Below, one piece after another: positions 27,020-34,051 of a stretch of DNA of 38,954 nucleotides. The notes beneath the pieces were generated by a model, which was given only the letters and a program-made list of their open reading frames with translations, searched no databases and was not told where the DNA came from. The position numbers and the translations under genes were made by a program. This DNA comes from Eubacteriales bacterium (GTDB taxonomy: Bacteria; Bacillota; Clostridia; Lachnospirales; Lachnospiraceae): positions 27,888-66,841 of the forward strand of contig JAUNOK010000016.1 in assembly GCA_030537195.1 (NCBI GenBank). Direction: 5' to 3'. Each line of letters opens with the position of its first letter. Position 1 is the stretch's first letter.

Positions 27020-28558
27020 CTAATCCTCATATTCAAAATAATCAAAATCTGCCGGAATCCTGCTTCCGCAGCCGCCATTATTGGCATATATTCCAACAAG
27101 CGTTCCTGTATGACGTTTTCTGTCATCAGGCACACCCTCATCACACAGATATATACAATTCTCAAGTACTCCGGCAAGCTCCCATTGTTCGCCGTCATAG
27201 CTGTAGTAAAAGCTTCTTGTCAGCTTGTCTACAACAACTTTTAAGTATACACTCTGCTCCTTTATATTGTCCACCTGTGAGATAAGCTCCTCGCCGTGAT
27301 TTCTGTTAATCACAAGCTGTAACTTTCTTCCATTCTCATAGCACAGTGAAAATCTCGCATAAGTTGCAGTACTATAATAGCATGTAAGACCCGCCTGTTC
27401 GCCGTCCTTTTCTGGATAGAAATCAACCTTGGTATGTGCTGTATACGACAGTTCCTGTTCTCTTCTTACAAGTGTATTCTTAGCCCTTATCTCGTTAAGA
27501 GTTCCGTCCATTGTCCAGAGTCTTAAGTATCCTTTTCTTTCTGTAAGAGAATAGTTACCCTTAACAGGATTTCTTACAAATTCCCAGTTAAGATTAAGTG
27601 TATCATCATCAAAATCATCTCTTGTCCATTTTTCAAATGTATATTCTGGTAATTCAGGTGCTTTCTGTGTAAGGCTTGGTCCCTTCCTGTCATTAATCAC
27701 GAACCAGTCATCTGAAAGCCATGTTACAGAATCAAGTGCTGTCTCTCTTCCTATCGTTGTATAATTGCCCTGATTAGGTCTTCCGCACAGATAATAGCAC
27801 CACCAGCTTCCGTCCTGTGCAGATAATATGTTGCCATGACCTGTTCTCTGAATCGGTGCATCAGGATTAAACTGCCTTAACACCGGGTTATATGGTGATT
27901 CCTCGTATGGTCCATACAGGTTCTTTGAACGGGCAACATTGATTCCATGTCCATAACCTGTACCGCCTTCTGCAAGCATTGCATAATAATACTCACCTTT
28001 CTTAAAAATGTGTGGACCTTCCGGACATCTCTCTCCTGTTCCCGGCCATACACACACGCTTTCTCCTGTAACCTTTGTGCAGTCATCACTAAGTGGTAAA
28101 AGATTAATTCCCGGACTTATAAGGAGATACTTCTTACCGTCATCATCAACAAATAAAGACGGGTCAATATTATCAACCTCAAGCCATGCCGGCTTTGAAT
28201 ATGGACCCTCAGGCTTGTCTGATGTTACAACAAGCTGGCGTCTTAACACATTATTGTCTCTTTTCCCATCTCCGTTAAGTCTTAAAGTTGCCATTATAAT
28301 GAATTTACCATCAACATAATTAATATCAGGTGCCCATATGCCATGTGAATCTTTAGTATCTCTTAAATCAAGTTCTTCTGAATCTGTAATTGCATGTCCT
28401 ATAACATGCCAGTGAACCATATCCTTGGAATGGCTTATTGCAATAGCAGGAAAATACTGAAATGTAGAATTAGCCATATAATAATCATCGCCGACTCTTA
28501 CTACAGAAGGGTCTGGAAAGAATCCTCTCTGTACTGGATTGTTATACATATTGCTCAT
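27020..28558 (-). CDS. Glycoside hydrolase family 43 (beta-xylosidase/alpha-L-arabinofuranosidase type)
   Basis: A 512-aa enzyme expected to cleave xylo- or arabino-oligosaccharides. The five-bladed propeller (about 1-300) has the three catalytic acids: Asp16 in FFPDPSV (general base), Asp132 in NIDPSLF (pKa modulator/orienting) and Glu180 in CPEGPHIF (general acid). A C-terminal concanavalin-like beta-sandwich (about 310-510) is typical of the larger GH43 subfamilies. No signal peptide, so it is cytosolic and acts on imported oligosaccharides. No transporter is adjacent. ATG start with AAAGGAGC; it overlaps the araC-type gene by ATGA. Confidence 0.93.
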   Translation of the reverse strand: MSNMYNNPVQRGFFPDPSVVRVGDDYYMANSTFQYFPAIAISHSKDMVHWHVIGHAITDSEELDLRDTKDSHGIWAPDINYVDGKFIIMATLRLNGDGKRDNNVLRRQLVVTSDKPEGPYSKPAWLEVDNIDPSLFVDDDGKKYLLISPGINLLPLSDDCTKVTGESVCVWPGTGERCPEGPHIFKKGEYYYAMLAEGGTGYGHGINVARSKNLYGPYEESPYNPVLRQFNPDAPIQRTGHGNILSAQDGSWWCYYLCGRPNQGNYTTIGRETALDSVTWLSDDWFVINDRKGPSLTQKAPELPEYTFEKWTRDDFDDDTLNLNWEFVRNPVKGNYSLTERKGYLRLWTMDGTLNEIRAKNTLVRREQELSYTAHTKVDFYPEKDGEQAGLTCYYSTATYARFSLCYENGRKLQLVINRNHGEELISQVDNIKEQSVYLKVVVDKLTRSFYYSYDGEQWELAGVLENCIYLCDEGVPDDRKRHTGTLVGIYANNGGCGSRIPADFDYFEYED

Positions 28559-29424
28559 ATCGTAAGCTCCTTTTCTTTTATATATTTTCTGAATTTAGCA
28601 GGTGTCATGTTATATTTCTCAGTAAATATCCTGTAGAAATATCCTTTGTTTCTATATCCGACTTCTTTTATTATCTCATCAACATCCATTGAATCTTCTT
28701 TTAAAAGAATGGCCGATTTATTCAATCTGCAATCCTGCAGATATTCCGTGAAAGTCATACCTGTCTGTGCTTTTAAAAATCTGTTGAAATAATCCTCCTG
28801 ATATCCGAATCTCTCAACAAGCATATCTATTGTAACATCTTTCATATTATCTTCAATAAAATCCGTGATTTCCTGATGCAGAAGCCAGTTGATTTTCTTT
28901 CTTATGTATCTTGACTGTGCATACTCGTATACTGTACCAAGCCGCCACAGAATTCTGAGTATAAGCCCCTGACATATATATGCAGACGCCATATCCGCCA
29001 CACCGCACTCACTTATCAGGGCAGTCAGCATATCTTTAAGCTCATTATCATAATCAACTTTATAACCAAAATGTATGTACCCGCTGTTCTTTAACACCTT
29101 AACAAGCTCTTTAATATAATCCACCGTCTGTTTATCCGCCATAGTATTACTTACAACCGCATCAATAATCTCATCTGTCACTTCTAGTCTTATTACAAAT
29201 GTATCATCTTCAAAGCTTTCCTTATGTACACACCCCGAATCAATAAAGCACACATCACCTTTCTTTATATGCACCTTATCCCCGCATACAAGCTCGTTAA
29301 GACTTCCATCAGACACATATAAAAGCTCCGCATAATCATGCTTATGTATATCGGTTTCACTTCCTGCCGTATGCCTGTTCAGATGAAACAGAAAACCAGT
29401 TCCTTTATCAACTACATTTCCCAC
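28555..29424 (-). CDS. AraC-family transcriptional regulator with cupin sensor domain
   Basis: About 290 aa. The N-terminal cupin domain has HKHDYAELLYVSDGS and the KKGDVCFIDSGCVH turn, and probably binds a sugar. The C-terminal two-part helix-turn-helix has the AraC signature (GYQEDYFNRFLKAQTGMTFTEYL, then EVGYRNKGYFYRIFTEKY and TPAKFRKY). The longest frame opens at ATG 29454 without a ribosome-binding site; GTG 29424 has GGAGG at 8 bases and is preferred. The overlap with the GH43 gene makes it the likely local activator of that gene. Its upstream DNA carries an 11-base direct repeat. Confidence 0.9.
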   Translation of the reverse strand: MGNVVDKGTGFLFHLNRHTAGSETDIHKHDYAELLYVSDGSLNELVCGDKVHIKKGDVCFIDSGCVHKESFEDDTFVIRLEVTDEIIDAVVSNTMADKQTVDYIKELVKVLKNSGYIHFGYKVDYDNELKDMLTALISECGVADMASAYICQGLILRILWRLGTVYEYAQSRYIRKKINWLLHQEITDFIEDNMKDVTIDMLVERFGYQEDYFNRFLKAQTGMTFTEYLQDCRLNKSAILLKEDSMDVDEIIKEVGYRNKGYFYRIFTEKYNMTPAKFRKYIKEKELTI

Positions 29425-29461
29425 TTCTGATACCTCCAACCTGTCTGGAAACATTCTAACA

Positions 29462-29501
29462 TAAAAAGTCGCTGCAAGAAACTTATATTTTAAAAAGTCG
29501 C
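29462..29501. repeat. Two 11-base direct repeats upstream of the araC-type gene
   Basis: TAAAAAGTCGC occurs at 29462-29472 and again at 29491-29501, same orientation, 29 bases apart start to start. AraC-family proteins bind pairs of direct half-sites through their two helix-turn-helices, so autoregulation is plausible. The upstream repeat abuts a minus-strand TAAAAT that could serve as a -10. Confidence 0.6.
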
Positions 29502-29546
29502 CATAGGTAACTTTTGATGCATTATCGCTCTCCTTCGATAAAACAT

Positions 29547-29575
29547 TTGTAATATAAAGCCTTAAATGCTATAAT
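29547..29575 (+). promoter_or_regulatory. Sigma-A promoter of the zip gene
   Basis: TTGTAA (29547-29552), a 17-base spacer and a perfect TATAAT (29570-29575), 48 bases ahead of the chosen start codon. Predicted +1 is at 29582, which is the first base of the palindrome at 29582-29597. Confidence 0.65.
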
Positions 29576-29581
29576 AATTAT

Positions 29582-29597
29582 GTTAGTTACAACTAAC
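29582..29597. promoter_or_regulatory. Palindrome at the zip transcription start, candidate metal-responsive operator
   Basis: GTTAGTT, AC, AACTAAC: perfect 7-base arms with a 2-base centre, placed directly after the -10. Placement suits a repressor that blocks initiation or clearance. The TTAG/CTAA edges recall DtxR-family operators, which fits a metal transporter, but I cannot identify the regulator and none is encoded next to it. Confidence 0.5.
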
Positions 29598-29622
29598 CCA
29601 TGTAAAAATGAAAGGAGTTTTT

Positions 29623-30402
29623 ATGTCAGAATTTATAATATTAGCAATTCCTTTTATCGGAACATCTCTTGGCTCTGCCATGGTATTCTTTTTAAAAAAG
29701 CGGATTGCTCCAAAGTTTGAGAAAATGCTTCTTGGATTCGCGGCGGGTGTTATGATTGCCGCATCGGTATGGTCTTTGCTTATACCATCTATAGACATGT
29801 CAAAAGGAGGCAGCGCTCCGGAATGGCTGGCTGCACTGGTAGGCTTTCTTGCCGGAATATTCTTTCTTCTTATTCTTGATACAGTTATTCCCCACATACA
29901 TGTTGAAAGCAGGAATCAGGAAGGTATTAAAACCAATTCCATATCCAAAACTACCATGATGCTTTTCGCTGTTACATTACATAACATTCCTGAGGGTATG
30001 TCTGTCGGTGTTGCATTTGCCGGCGCAATGATGAAAGATTCTGGAATTACTGCTACTGCTGCAATGGCACTTGCAATCGGTATTGCAATACAGAATTTTC
30101 CTGAAGGAGCTATTATATCAATGCCATTATGTGGTGAAGGCATGAGCAAGAAGAAAGCATTCGTATGCGGAGTACTGTCAGGTGTTGTTGAACCTGTCGG
30201 AGGATTTATAACAATTCTGATTGCAGGCATTATTACACCTGTTCTTCCTTATCTGCTTTCTTTCGCAGCAGGAGCCATGATGTATGTTGTAATAGAGGAG
30301 CTTATTCCTGAATCACAGAACGGCGAACACAGCAATATAGGAACTATAGGTGCTGCTGTAGGATTTGCACTTATGATGGTTCTTGATATAGCATTGGGAT
30401 AG
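29623..30402 (+). CDS. ZIP family divalent metal transporter (ZupT/GufA type)
   Basis: A 259-aa membrane protein with about eight hydrophobic segments that imports zinc or other divalent metals. The paired metal-site motifs HNIPEG (120-125) and QNFPEG (157-162) sit in membrane segments 4 and 5, with Glu190 in VVEPVGG and EELIPE (225-230) further on. A short polar loop with HIHVE lies at 91-95. ATG 29608 is in frame upstream, but AAAGGAG lies just after it and ahead of ATG 29623, which is therefore the start. It is the only plus-strand gene here and has its own promoter. Confidence 0.93.
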   Translation: MSEFIILAIPFIGTSLGSAMVFFLKKRIAPKFEKMLLGFAAGVMIAASVWSLLIPSIDMSKGGSAPEWLAALVGFLAGIFFLLILDTVIPHIHVESRNQEGIKTNSISKTTMMLFAVTLHNIPEGMSVGVAFAGAMMKDSGITATAAMALAIGIAIQNFPEGAIISMPLCGEGMSKKKAFVCGVLSGVVEPVGGFITILIAGIITPVLPYLLSFAAGAMMYVVIEELIPESQNGEHSNIGTIGAAVGFALMMVLDIALG

Positions 30403-30424
30403 TGATTACTCAATCACTATCCCA
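30395..30424. terminator. Perfect 13-bp hairpin shared by the 3' ends of convergent genes
   Basis: TGGGATAGTGATT (30395-30407) and its exact complement (30412-30424) flank a 4-base loop. The zip stop codon (30400-30402) and the L,D-transpeptidase stop codon (30406-30408) both lie inside it. Neither strand has a U-tract after the stem, so it is not a textbook intrinsic terminator. It may act as a two-way 3' end stabiliser or need a termination factor. Confidence 0.6.
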
Positions 30425-31266
30425 CAATCCTCTCCAATATTTCTTAATATAAATGCCATATCAGACTCTGGTACTGACACACAGCCTGCCGTTGGCCTTC
30501 CATTAGAGCAATGTAAGAAGAAGCAGCTTCCTTTCCCTGGAACGCCTTCTATGTTATATCCGATAAACAGACAATACCCATAAGCTGTCGGATAATCAAT
30601 TATTCTTTCAGACTCGCTCTTGTCCCAGTCTGTGTCAGAATCTGCTCTTGCATACTGATTATATAAAGGAGAAGACGAATCTCCTACCCAGTAATCATAT
30701 TCATCTACCTGAAGATAAGGAACTTTAGTTCCAGGATCCGGATTAATTCCAAACGCAAAATACAACGGAAATGTTCCCTGTGGCGTAGCTGATGTAAACT
30801 CACTCGCTTCACCAACTCCCTTGGAGCCTACAAATCCATCTGTTCTTAGAATCTCAGTCCACACACCGTCCTGCAGTTCATGCATAGTAACTGTTGCTCT
30901 TGTACCATACGACTGAACAATTACAAGCTGTGAATACTGTGATGCTGCTGCATATCCGGCTGCAAAGCTGTTATTATCCGCCTCTACAGCCTGTGGCACA
31001 GTCTCATCTGCAGTCTGCGAAGAATCTGTAACTCCAGCTACCCCTGCCGTCTGTTTTTCTTCTTCTGTTATCTTTTCCTGATGTGCTTCTGAATCCGTTG
31101 ACTCCCCAGCAGTTGTCTCCTGTTCGCTTAACTTTGTTGTTTCCTGCTGTGTTGACGATACATTAGTTTCTTTATCCGTCATATCTGTTACTTTTTTCTT
31201 GTTGCCACAGCCATTTACAGTCAGTGCTGTTATCAGCAACAAAGTTAATATTATAGTCTTTTTCAC
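30406..31266 (-). CDS. Lipoprotein L,D-transpeptidase-like protein (YkuD/COG3786 type)
   Basis: About 286 aa. The GTG at 31266 has AGGAG at ideal spacing and gives a lipoprotein signal peptide (MKKTIILTLLLITALTVNGC) with lipid-attachment Cys20. A longer frame to ATG 31347 has no ribosome-binding site and would run through a terminator. After a Ser/Thr/Glu/Gln-rich linker (about 30-100), the YkuD-like domain ends with FLHCSNGRPTAGCVSVPE, giving His252 and catalytic Cys262. This is the COG3786 variant of the usual SHGC motif. It should form 3-3 crosslinks or attach molecules to peptidoglycan at the outer face of the membrane. A weak promoter (TTGAAA, 17, TAAACT) may overlap the preceding terminator. 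Confidence 0.87.
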   Translation of the reverse strand: MKKTIILTLLLITALTVNGCGNKKKVTDMTDKETNVSSTQQETTKLSEQETTAGESTDSEAHQEKITEEEKQTAGVAGVTDSSQTADETVPQAVEADNNSFAAGYAAASQYSQLVIVQSYGTRATVTMHELQDGVWTEILRTDGFVGSKGVGEASEFTSATPQGTFPLYFAFGINPDPGTKVPYLQVDEYDYWVGDSSSPLYNQYARADSDTDWDKSESERIIDYPTAYGYCLFIGYNIEGVPGKGSCFFLHCSNGRPTAGCVSVPESDMAFILRNIGEDCGIVIE

Positions 31267-31295
31267 ATTTATCTCCTGATGCATTATTTCCCTGC

Positions 31296-31334
31296 AAAAA
31301 GGGATACCAGCCATAAGTTTAACTGGTATCCCTT
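31296..31334 (-). terminator. Intrinsic terminator after the oleate hydratase gene
   Basis: On the minus strand AAGGGATACCAG and CTGGTATCCCTT form a 12-bp stem with a 12-base loop, running into TTTTTGC. It starts about 20 bases after the hydratase stop codon and ends about 30 bases before the GTG start of the L,D-transpeptidase gene. Confidence 0.85.
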
Positions 31335-31354
31335 CATGTTTCAACATATTTTAA

Positions 31355-33328
31355 CTAATATTTCATATAATCTTTAATTACATCATGGTCTTTTAGAACT
31401 TTTTCAATAACAGTTCCTTTTATCTTCTTTAAGACAACCTTCTTGATACCGTTAAGTGGTCCCAAGTCAATTTCCAATGGTGATTTGCCATCCATAAGCT
31501 TAACAGATGAATCAAGCAGGTCTCTTACATCATATACACTGCCCCATACTTCAGGAACACCTCTGTCAACACCAAGCAGTCCATATACAGCTTCCATTGC
31601 AGTTCTTACTGAATACTCTGTTGTAAATATTGTGTCTCTTGGAGTTTCTGCAAACTGGCCAAGGAATGCAAAATTAACGCATCCATCAGGAATAACATCA
31701 GGTCTGTCGCCTTTTCTTCTTGGCATGAAAAATGCGGTAATAAATGGCATCATTGTCGGTGTAGTATTGCAGTGGTTCTTGGCAAGCTCATCAATCTCTT
31801 CAACAGGAACGCCAAGATGATACAGCCATTCTGCTGTAATCTCTTCTCCTGTACACTCTTTCATAGGTTTCTTGATATAATCTCCGTCAACATCAGTAAA
31901 CAGGCTGTATACCCATACACACACCTCGTCCTTCTTCTGTTCCTTAAACTGTCCCTGTCTGTTAATTGTCCAGCTTAAAAGCCAGCTTGAATCCTTACAG
32001 CTTACAATTCCGCCTGTAACAACTCTTCCAGTTCTTGGGTCTCTCTTACATATTTTCTTAATGTAAGAAATAATCTTCTCATCACTTGTTGTAACAGTTG
32101 CAGACTCCCAGTTAGACTTTGATATATCACCGCAGAACTTCTCTGGATGTCCAAATGAGCTGTCCTGTGCCGCAATATTCTTCCACAGACTCCAGCAGCC
32201 GCTTGTTCTTACCTCTGCATCACCAACAGGTGCATGTGTATGGTCGCCGTATATAGTGCCTTCTGTACAGCTTCCATTAGTAACGAACACCAGATCATTC
32301 TCTGTAAGGTCAATTGTCTTAGTCTGACCTTTTACAGTACACTCAATAGTCTTTGCAATCTTCTTTCCGTCCCTGAAATCAAATATTACATTATCGACTC
32401 TTGTGTTAAACCTGAAATCAACACCTGCATTTTCAAGGTATTTCTGCATTGGAAGAATAAGTGATTCATACTGGTTATACTTGGTAAACTTCAATGCTGA
32501 GAAATCAGGAAGTCCACCTATATGATGGATAAATCTCTGAATATAAAGCTTCATCTCAAGTGCACTGTGCCAGTTCTCAAATGCGAACATTGTACGCCAG
32601 TAAAGCCAGAAATCCGAATCAAAAACTTCCTCATCAAAGAAATCTTCAATTGTCTTATCGTACAAATCCTCATCTTTCGTGAAGAACAGCTTCATTATCT
32701 CCATACAGCCCTTCTGGCTTAAATTAAATTTACCATCTGTATGTGCATCTTCACCTCTGTTTACAGTAGCCCTGCAAAGAGAATAATTAGGATCATGCTT
32801 ATTAAGCCAGTAATACTCATCAAGTACAGAAGCTCCCGGTGTCTCAAGCGATGGAATACTTCTGAACAGATCCCACAGACACTCGAAATGATTCTCCATC
32901 TCTCGTCCGCCACGCATTACATAACCTCTTGTAGGATCATTGATTCCATCACATGCACCGCCTGCAATATCCATAGCCTCAAGTATGTGAATGTTCTCGC
33001 CTTTCATCTGTCCATCTCTTACAAGAAAGCACGCTGCAGCTAATGCGCCAAGACCACTTCCTACAATATAAGCTGATTTATCGTCAACTCCTTCCGGTTT
33101 TTCCGGTCTTGCAAATGCTTCATAGTTACCATTGGAATAGTATATCCCCTTACTATTCTTAGTATATTTCCCTCTTTCAGTATTACGGAACTCTTCATGT
33201 TCCCTTCTCTGAATATCCTTAGTTACTTTCCTCTGCTCATCCCTTTTGTTCTTTTTTGATACAACTGCCGCACCTGCCCCCAGTGCAAGAATAGAAGCTG
33301 CTCCAAGTTTTAATGCTTTTTTGCTCAT
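31355..33328 (-). CDS. ohyA: Oleate hydratase with N-terminal hydrophobic anchor
   Basis: FAD-dependent hydratase of the myosin-cross-reactive-antigen family. It adds water to the cis-9 double bond of oleic and related acids, giving less toxic 10-hydroxy fatty acids. The 657-aa protein has the nucleotide motif VGSGLGALAAA (about 89-99), LEAMDIAGGACDG and the conserved GGREMENHFECLWDLFRSIP (140-159) carrying the catalytic Glu region. Members are usually peripheral proteins without a signal; here residues 5-23 (ALKLGAASILALGAGAAVV) form a membrane anchor or uncleaved signal followed by a Lys/Arg-rich stretch. ATG 33328 is preferred over GTG 33340 because of an AAAGGTGG site. tetR-type and degV genes lie upstream. 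Confidence 0.93.
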   Translation of the reverse strand: MSKKALKLGAASILALGAGAAVVSKKNKRDEQRKVTKDIQRREHEEFRNTERGKYTKNSKGIYYSNGNYEAFARPEKPEGVDDKSAYIVGSGLGALAAACFLVRDGQMKGENIHILEAMDIAGGACDGINDPTRGYVMRGGREMENHFECLWDLFRSIPSLETPGASVLDEYYWLNKHDPNYSLCRATVNRGEDAHTDGKFNLSQKGCMEIMKLFFTKDEDLYDKTIEDFFDEEVFDSDFWLYWRTMFAFENWHSALEMKLYIQRFIHHIGGLPDFSALKFTKYNQYESLILPMQKYLENAGVDFRFNTRVDNVIFDFRDGKKIAKTIECTVKGQTKTIDLTENDLVFVTNGSCTEGTIYGDHTHAPVGDAEVRTSGCWSLWKNIAAQDSSFGHPEKFCGDISKSNWESATVTTSDEKIISYIKKICKRDPRTGRVVTGGIVSCKDSSWLLSWTINRQGQFKEQKKDEVCVWVYSLFTDVDGDYIKKPMKECTGEEITAEWLYHLGVPVEEIDELAKNHCNTTPTMMPFITAFFMPRRKGDRPDVIPDGCVNFAFLGQFAETPRDTIFTTEYSVRTAMEAVYGLLGVDRGVPEVWGSVYDVRDLLDSSVKLMDGKSPLEIDLGPLNGIKKVVLKKIKGTVIEKVLKDHDVIKDYMKY

Positions 33329-33376
33329 AATCTTTTCCACCTTTCTGTGCTTTCCTATTTATTTTTGCCGCTTTTT

Positions 33377-33405
33377 ATTGTATTTAGCATACATTTTTTC
33401 TCCAA
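33377..33405 (-). promoter_or_regulatory. Candidate promoter of the oleate hydratase gene with overlapping palindrome
   Basis: Minus-strand TTGGAG (33400-33405), 17-base spacer, TACAAT (33377-33382), 48 bases upstream of the start codon. TGTAT and ATACA (33379-33383 and 33389-33393) form an inverted repeat with a 5-base centre that overlaps the -10 and spacer, a typical place for a TetR-family operator. The -35 is poor (3/6), so a regulated promoter is plausible. Confidence 0.45.
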
Positions 33406-33473
33406 ATAAAAAAACAGGCAAAGCATGCACTTTGTCCCAAAATCGAACACTTTACATGTTTTGTCTGTTTTTT
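33404..33473 (-). terminator. Long-stem terminator after the tetR-type gene
   Basis: AAAAAACAGGCAAAGCATG (33409-33427) pairs with 33455-33473 over 19 positions with two G-U wobbles on the minus-strand RNA. The loop is 27 bases, and the stem runs into a TTTTTTT tail. It starts 5 bases after the tetR-type stop codon. The loop carries the 6-base repeat CACTTT twice. It separates the degV-tetR transcript from the hydratase promoter. Confidence 0.75.
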
Positions 33474-33478
33474 AACAA

Positions 33479-34036
33479 TCAATTATTAGATTCACACAGA
33501 TTAATCATTGTATCTATCGTTGCGTCAAACGATTCTGAAAAACGCTTAATCAGATCTTTATCATACGGTGGCATTCCATCGCCAATCCATCTTGACACAA
33601 TTCCAACTATCGAATAGCTGTAAAAGCATGTTATATACTCTCTGTCATCTTCTGTAAGTTTATGTCCTTTACAATATCTATTAACAAAAAGTCCCACAAG
33701 ATATTCTGTTGTATTATGCAGATATTTTTCAATAATATCTCTGTTCTTGGAATTATAGACATGAATAACCGCTGCCCTATACTCAATAATAACAGAAGCT
33801 GCCTTACTGTATGTCTCGTAAAAGGTTGCCTCTTCCGTAATATCAATATTCTTTTCTGTTTCTTCTATAAGAACACTGTCAAGTACATCATATATATCAC
33901 TGAAATAATAATAAAATGTATTCCTGTTAATCCCACATTCTTCACATATGTCCGTAACCGTAATTCTGTCAATATTCTTATGCTTGAGCATATTAAGAAA
34001 GCAGTCCATTATTGCTTTTTTCGTAAATTTAGCCAT
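33479..34036 (-). CDS. TetR/AcrR-family transcriptional regulator
   Basis: A 185-aa regulator. The N-terminal helix-turn-helix (about residues 8-52) has ITVTDICEECGINRNTFYYYFSDIYDVLDSVL, the classic TetR/DhaS pattern. The C-terminal ligand domain is helical and rich in Tyr and Ile, with TEYLVGLFVNRY and YSIVGIVSRWIGDG. The ligand is unknown; placement between oleate hydratase and a DegV/FakB-type fatty-acid binder makes a fatty acid or acyl derivative a reasonable guess. ATG start with a GGAGA ribosome-binding site; 15 bases after degV, so co-transcribed with it. Confidence 0.93.
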   Translation of the reverse strand: MAKFTKKAIMDCFLNMLKHKNIDRITVTDICEECGINRNTFYYYFSDIYDVLDSVLIEETEKNIDITEEATFYETYSKAASVIIEYRAAVIHVYNSKNRDIIEKYLHNTTEYLVGLFVNRYCKGHKLTEDDREYITCFYSYSIVGIVSRWIGDGMPPYDKDLIKRFSESFDATIDTMINLCESNN

Positions 34037-34051
34037 ACATTTCTCCTGAAA

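Noticed and set aside
29583-29897. Minus-strand frames antisense to the zip gene (also 29916-30230)
   Set aside because: The plus-strand frame has the ZIP metal motifs, a ribosome-binding site and a promoter; the antisense frames have none.
31267-31347. Upstream in-frame extension of the L,D-transpeptidase to ATG 31347
   Set aside because: It lacks a ribosome-binding site, runs through the intrinsic terminator and would hide a clean lipoprotein signal peptide that begins at GTG 31266.
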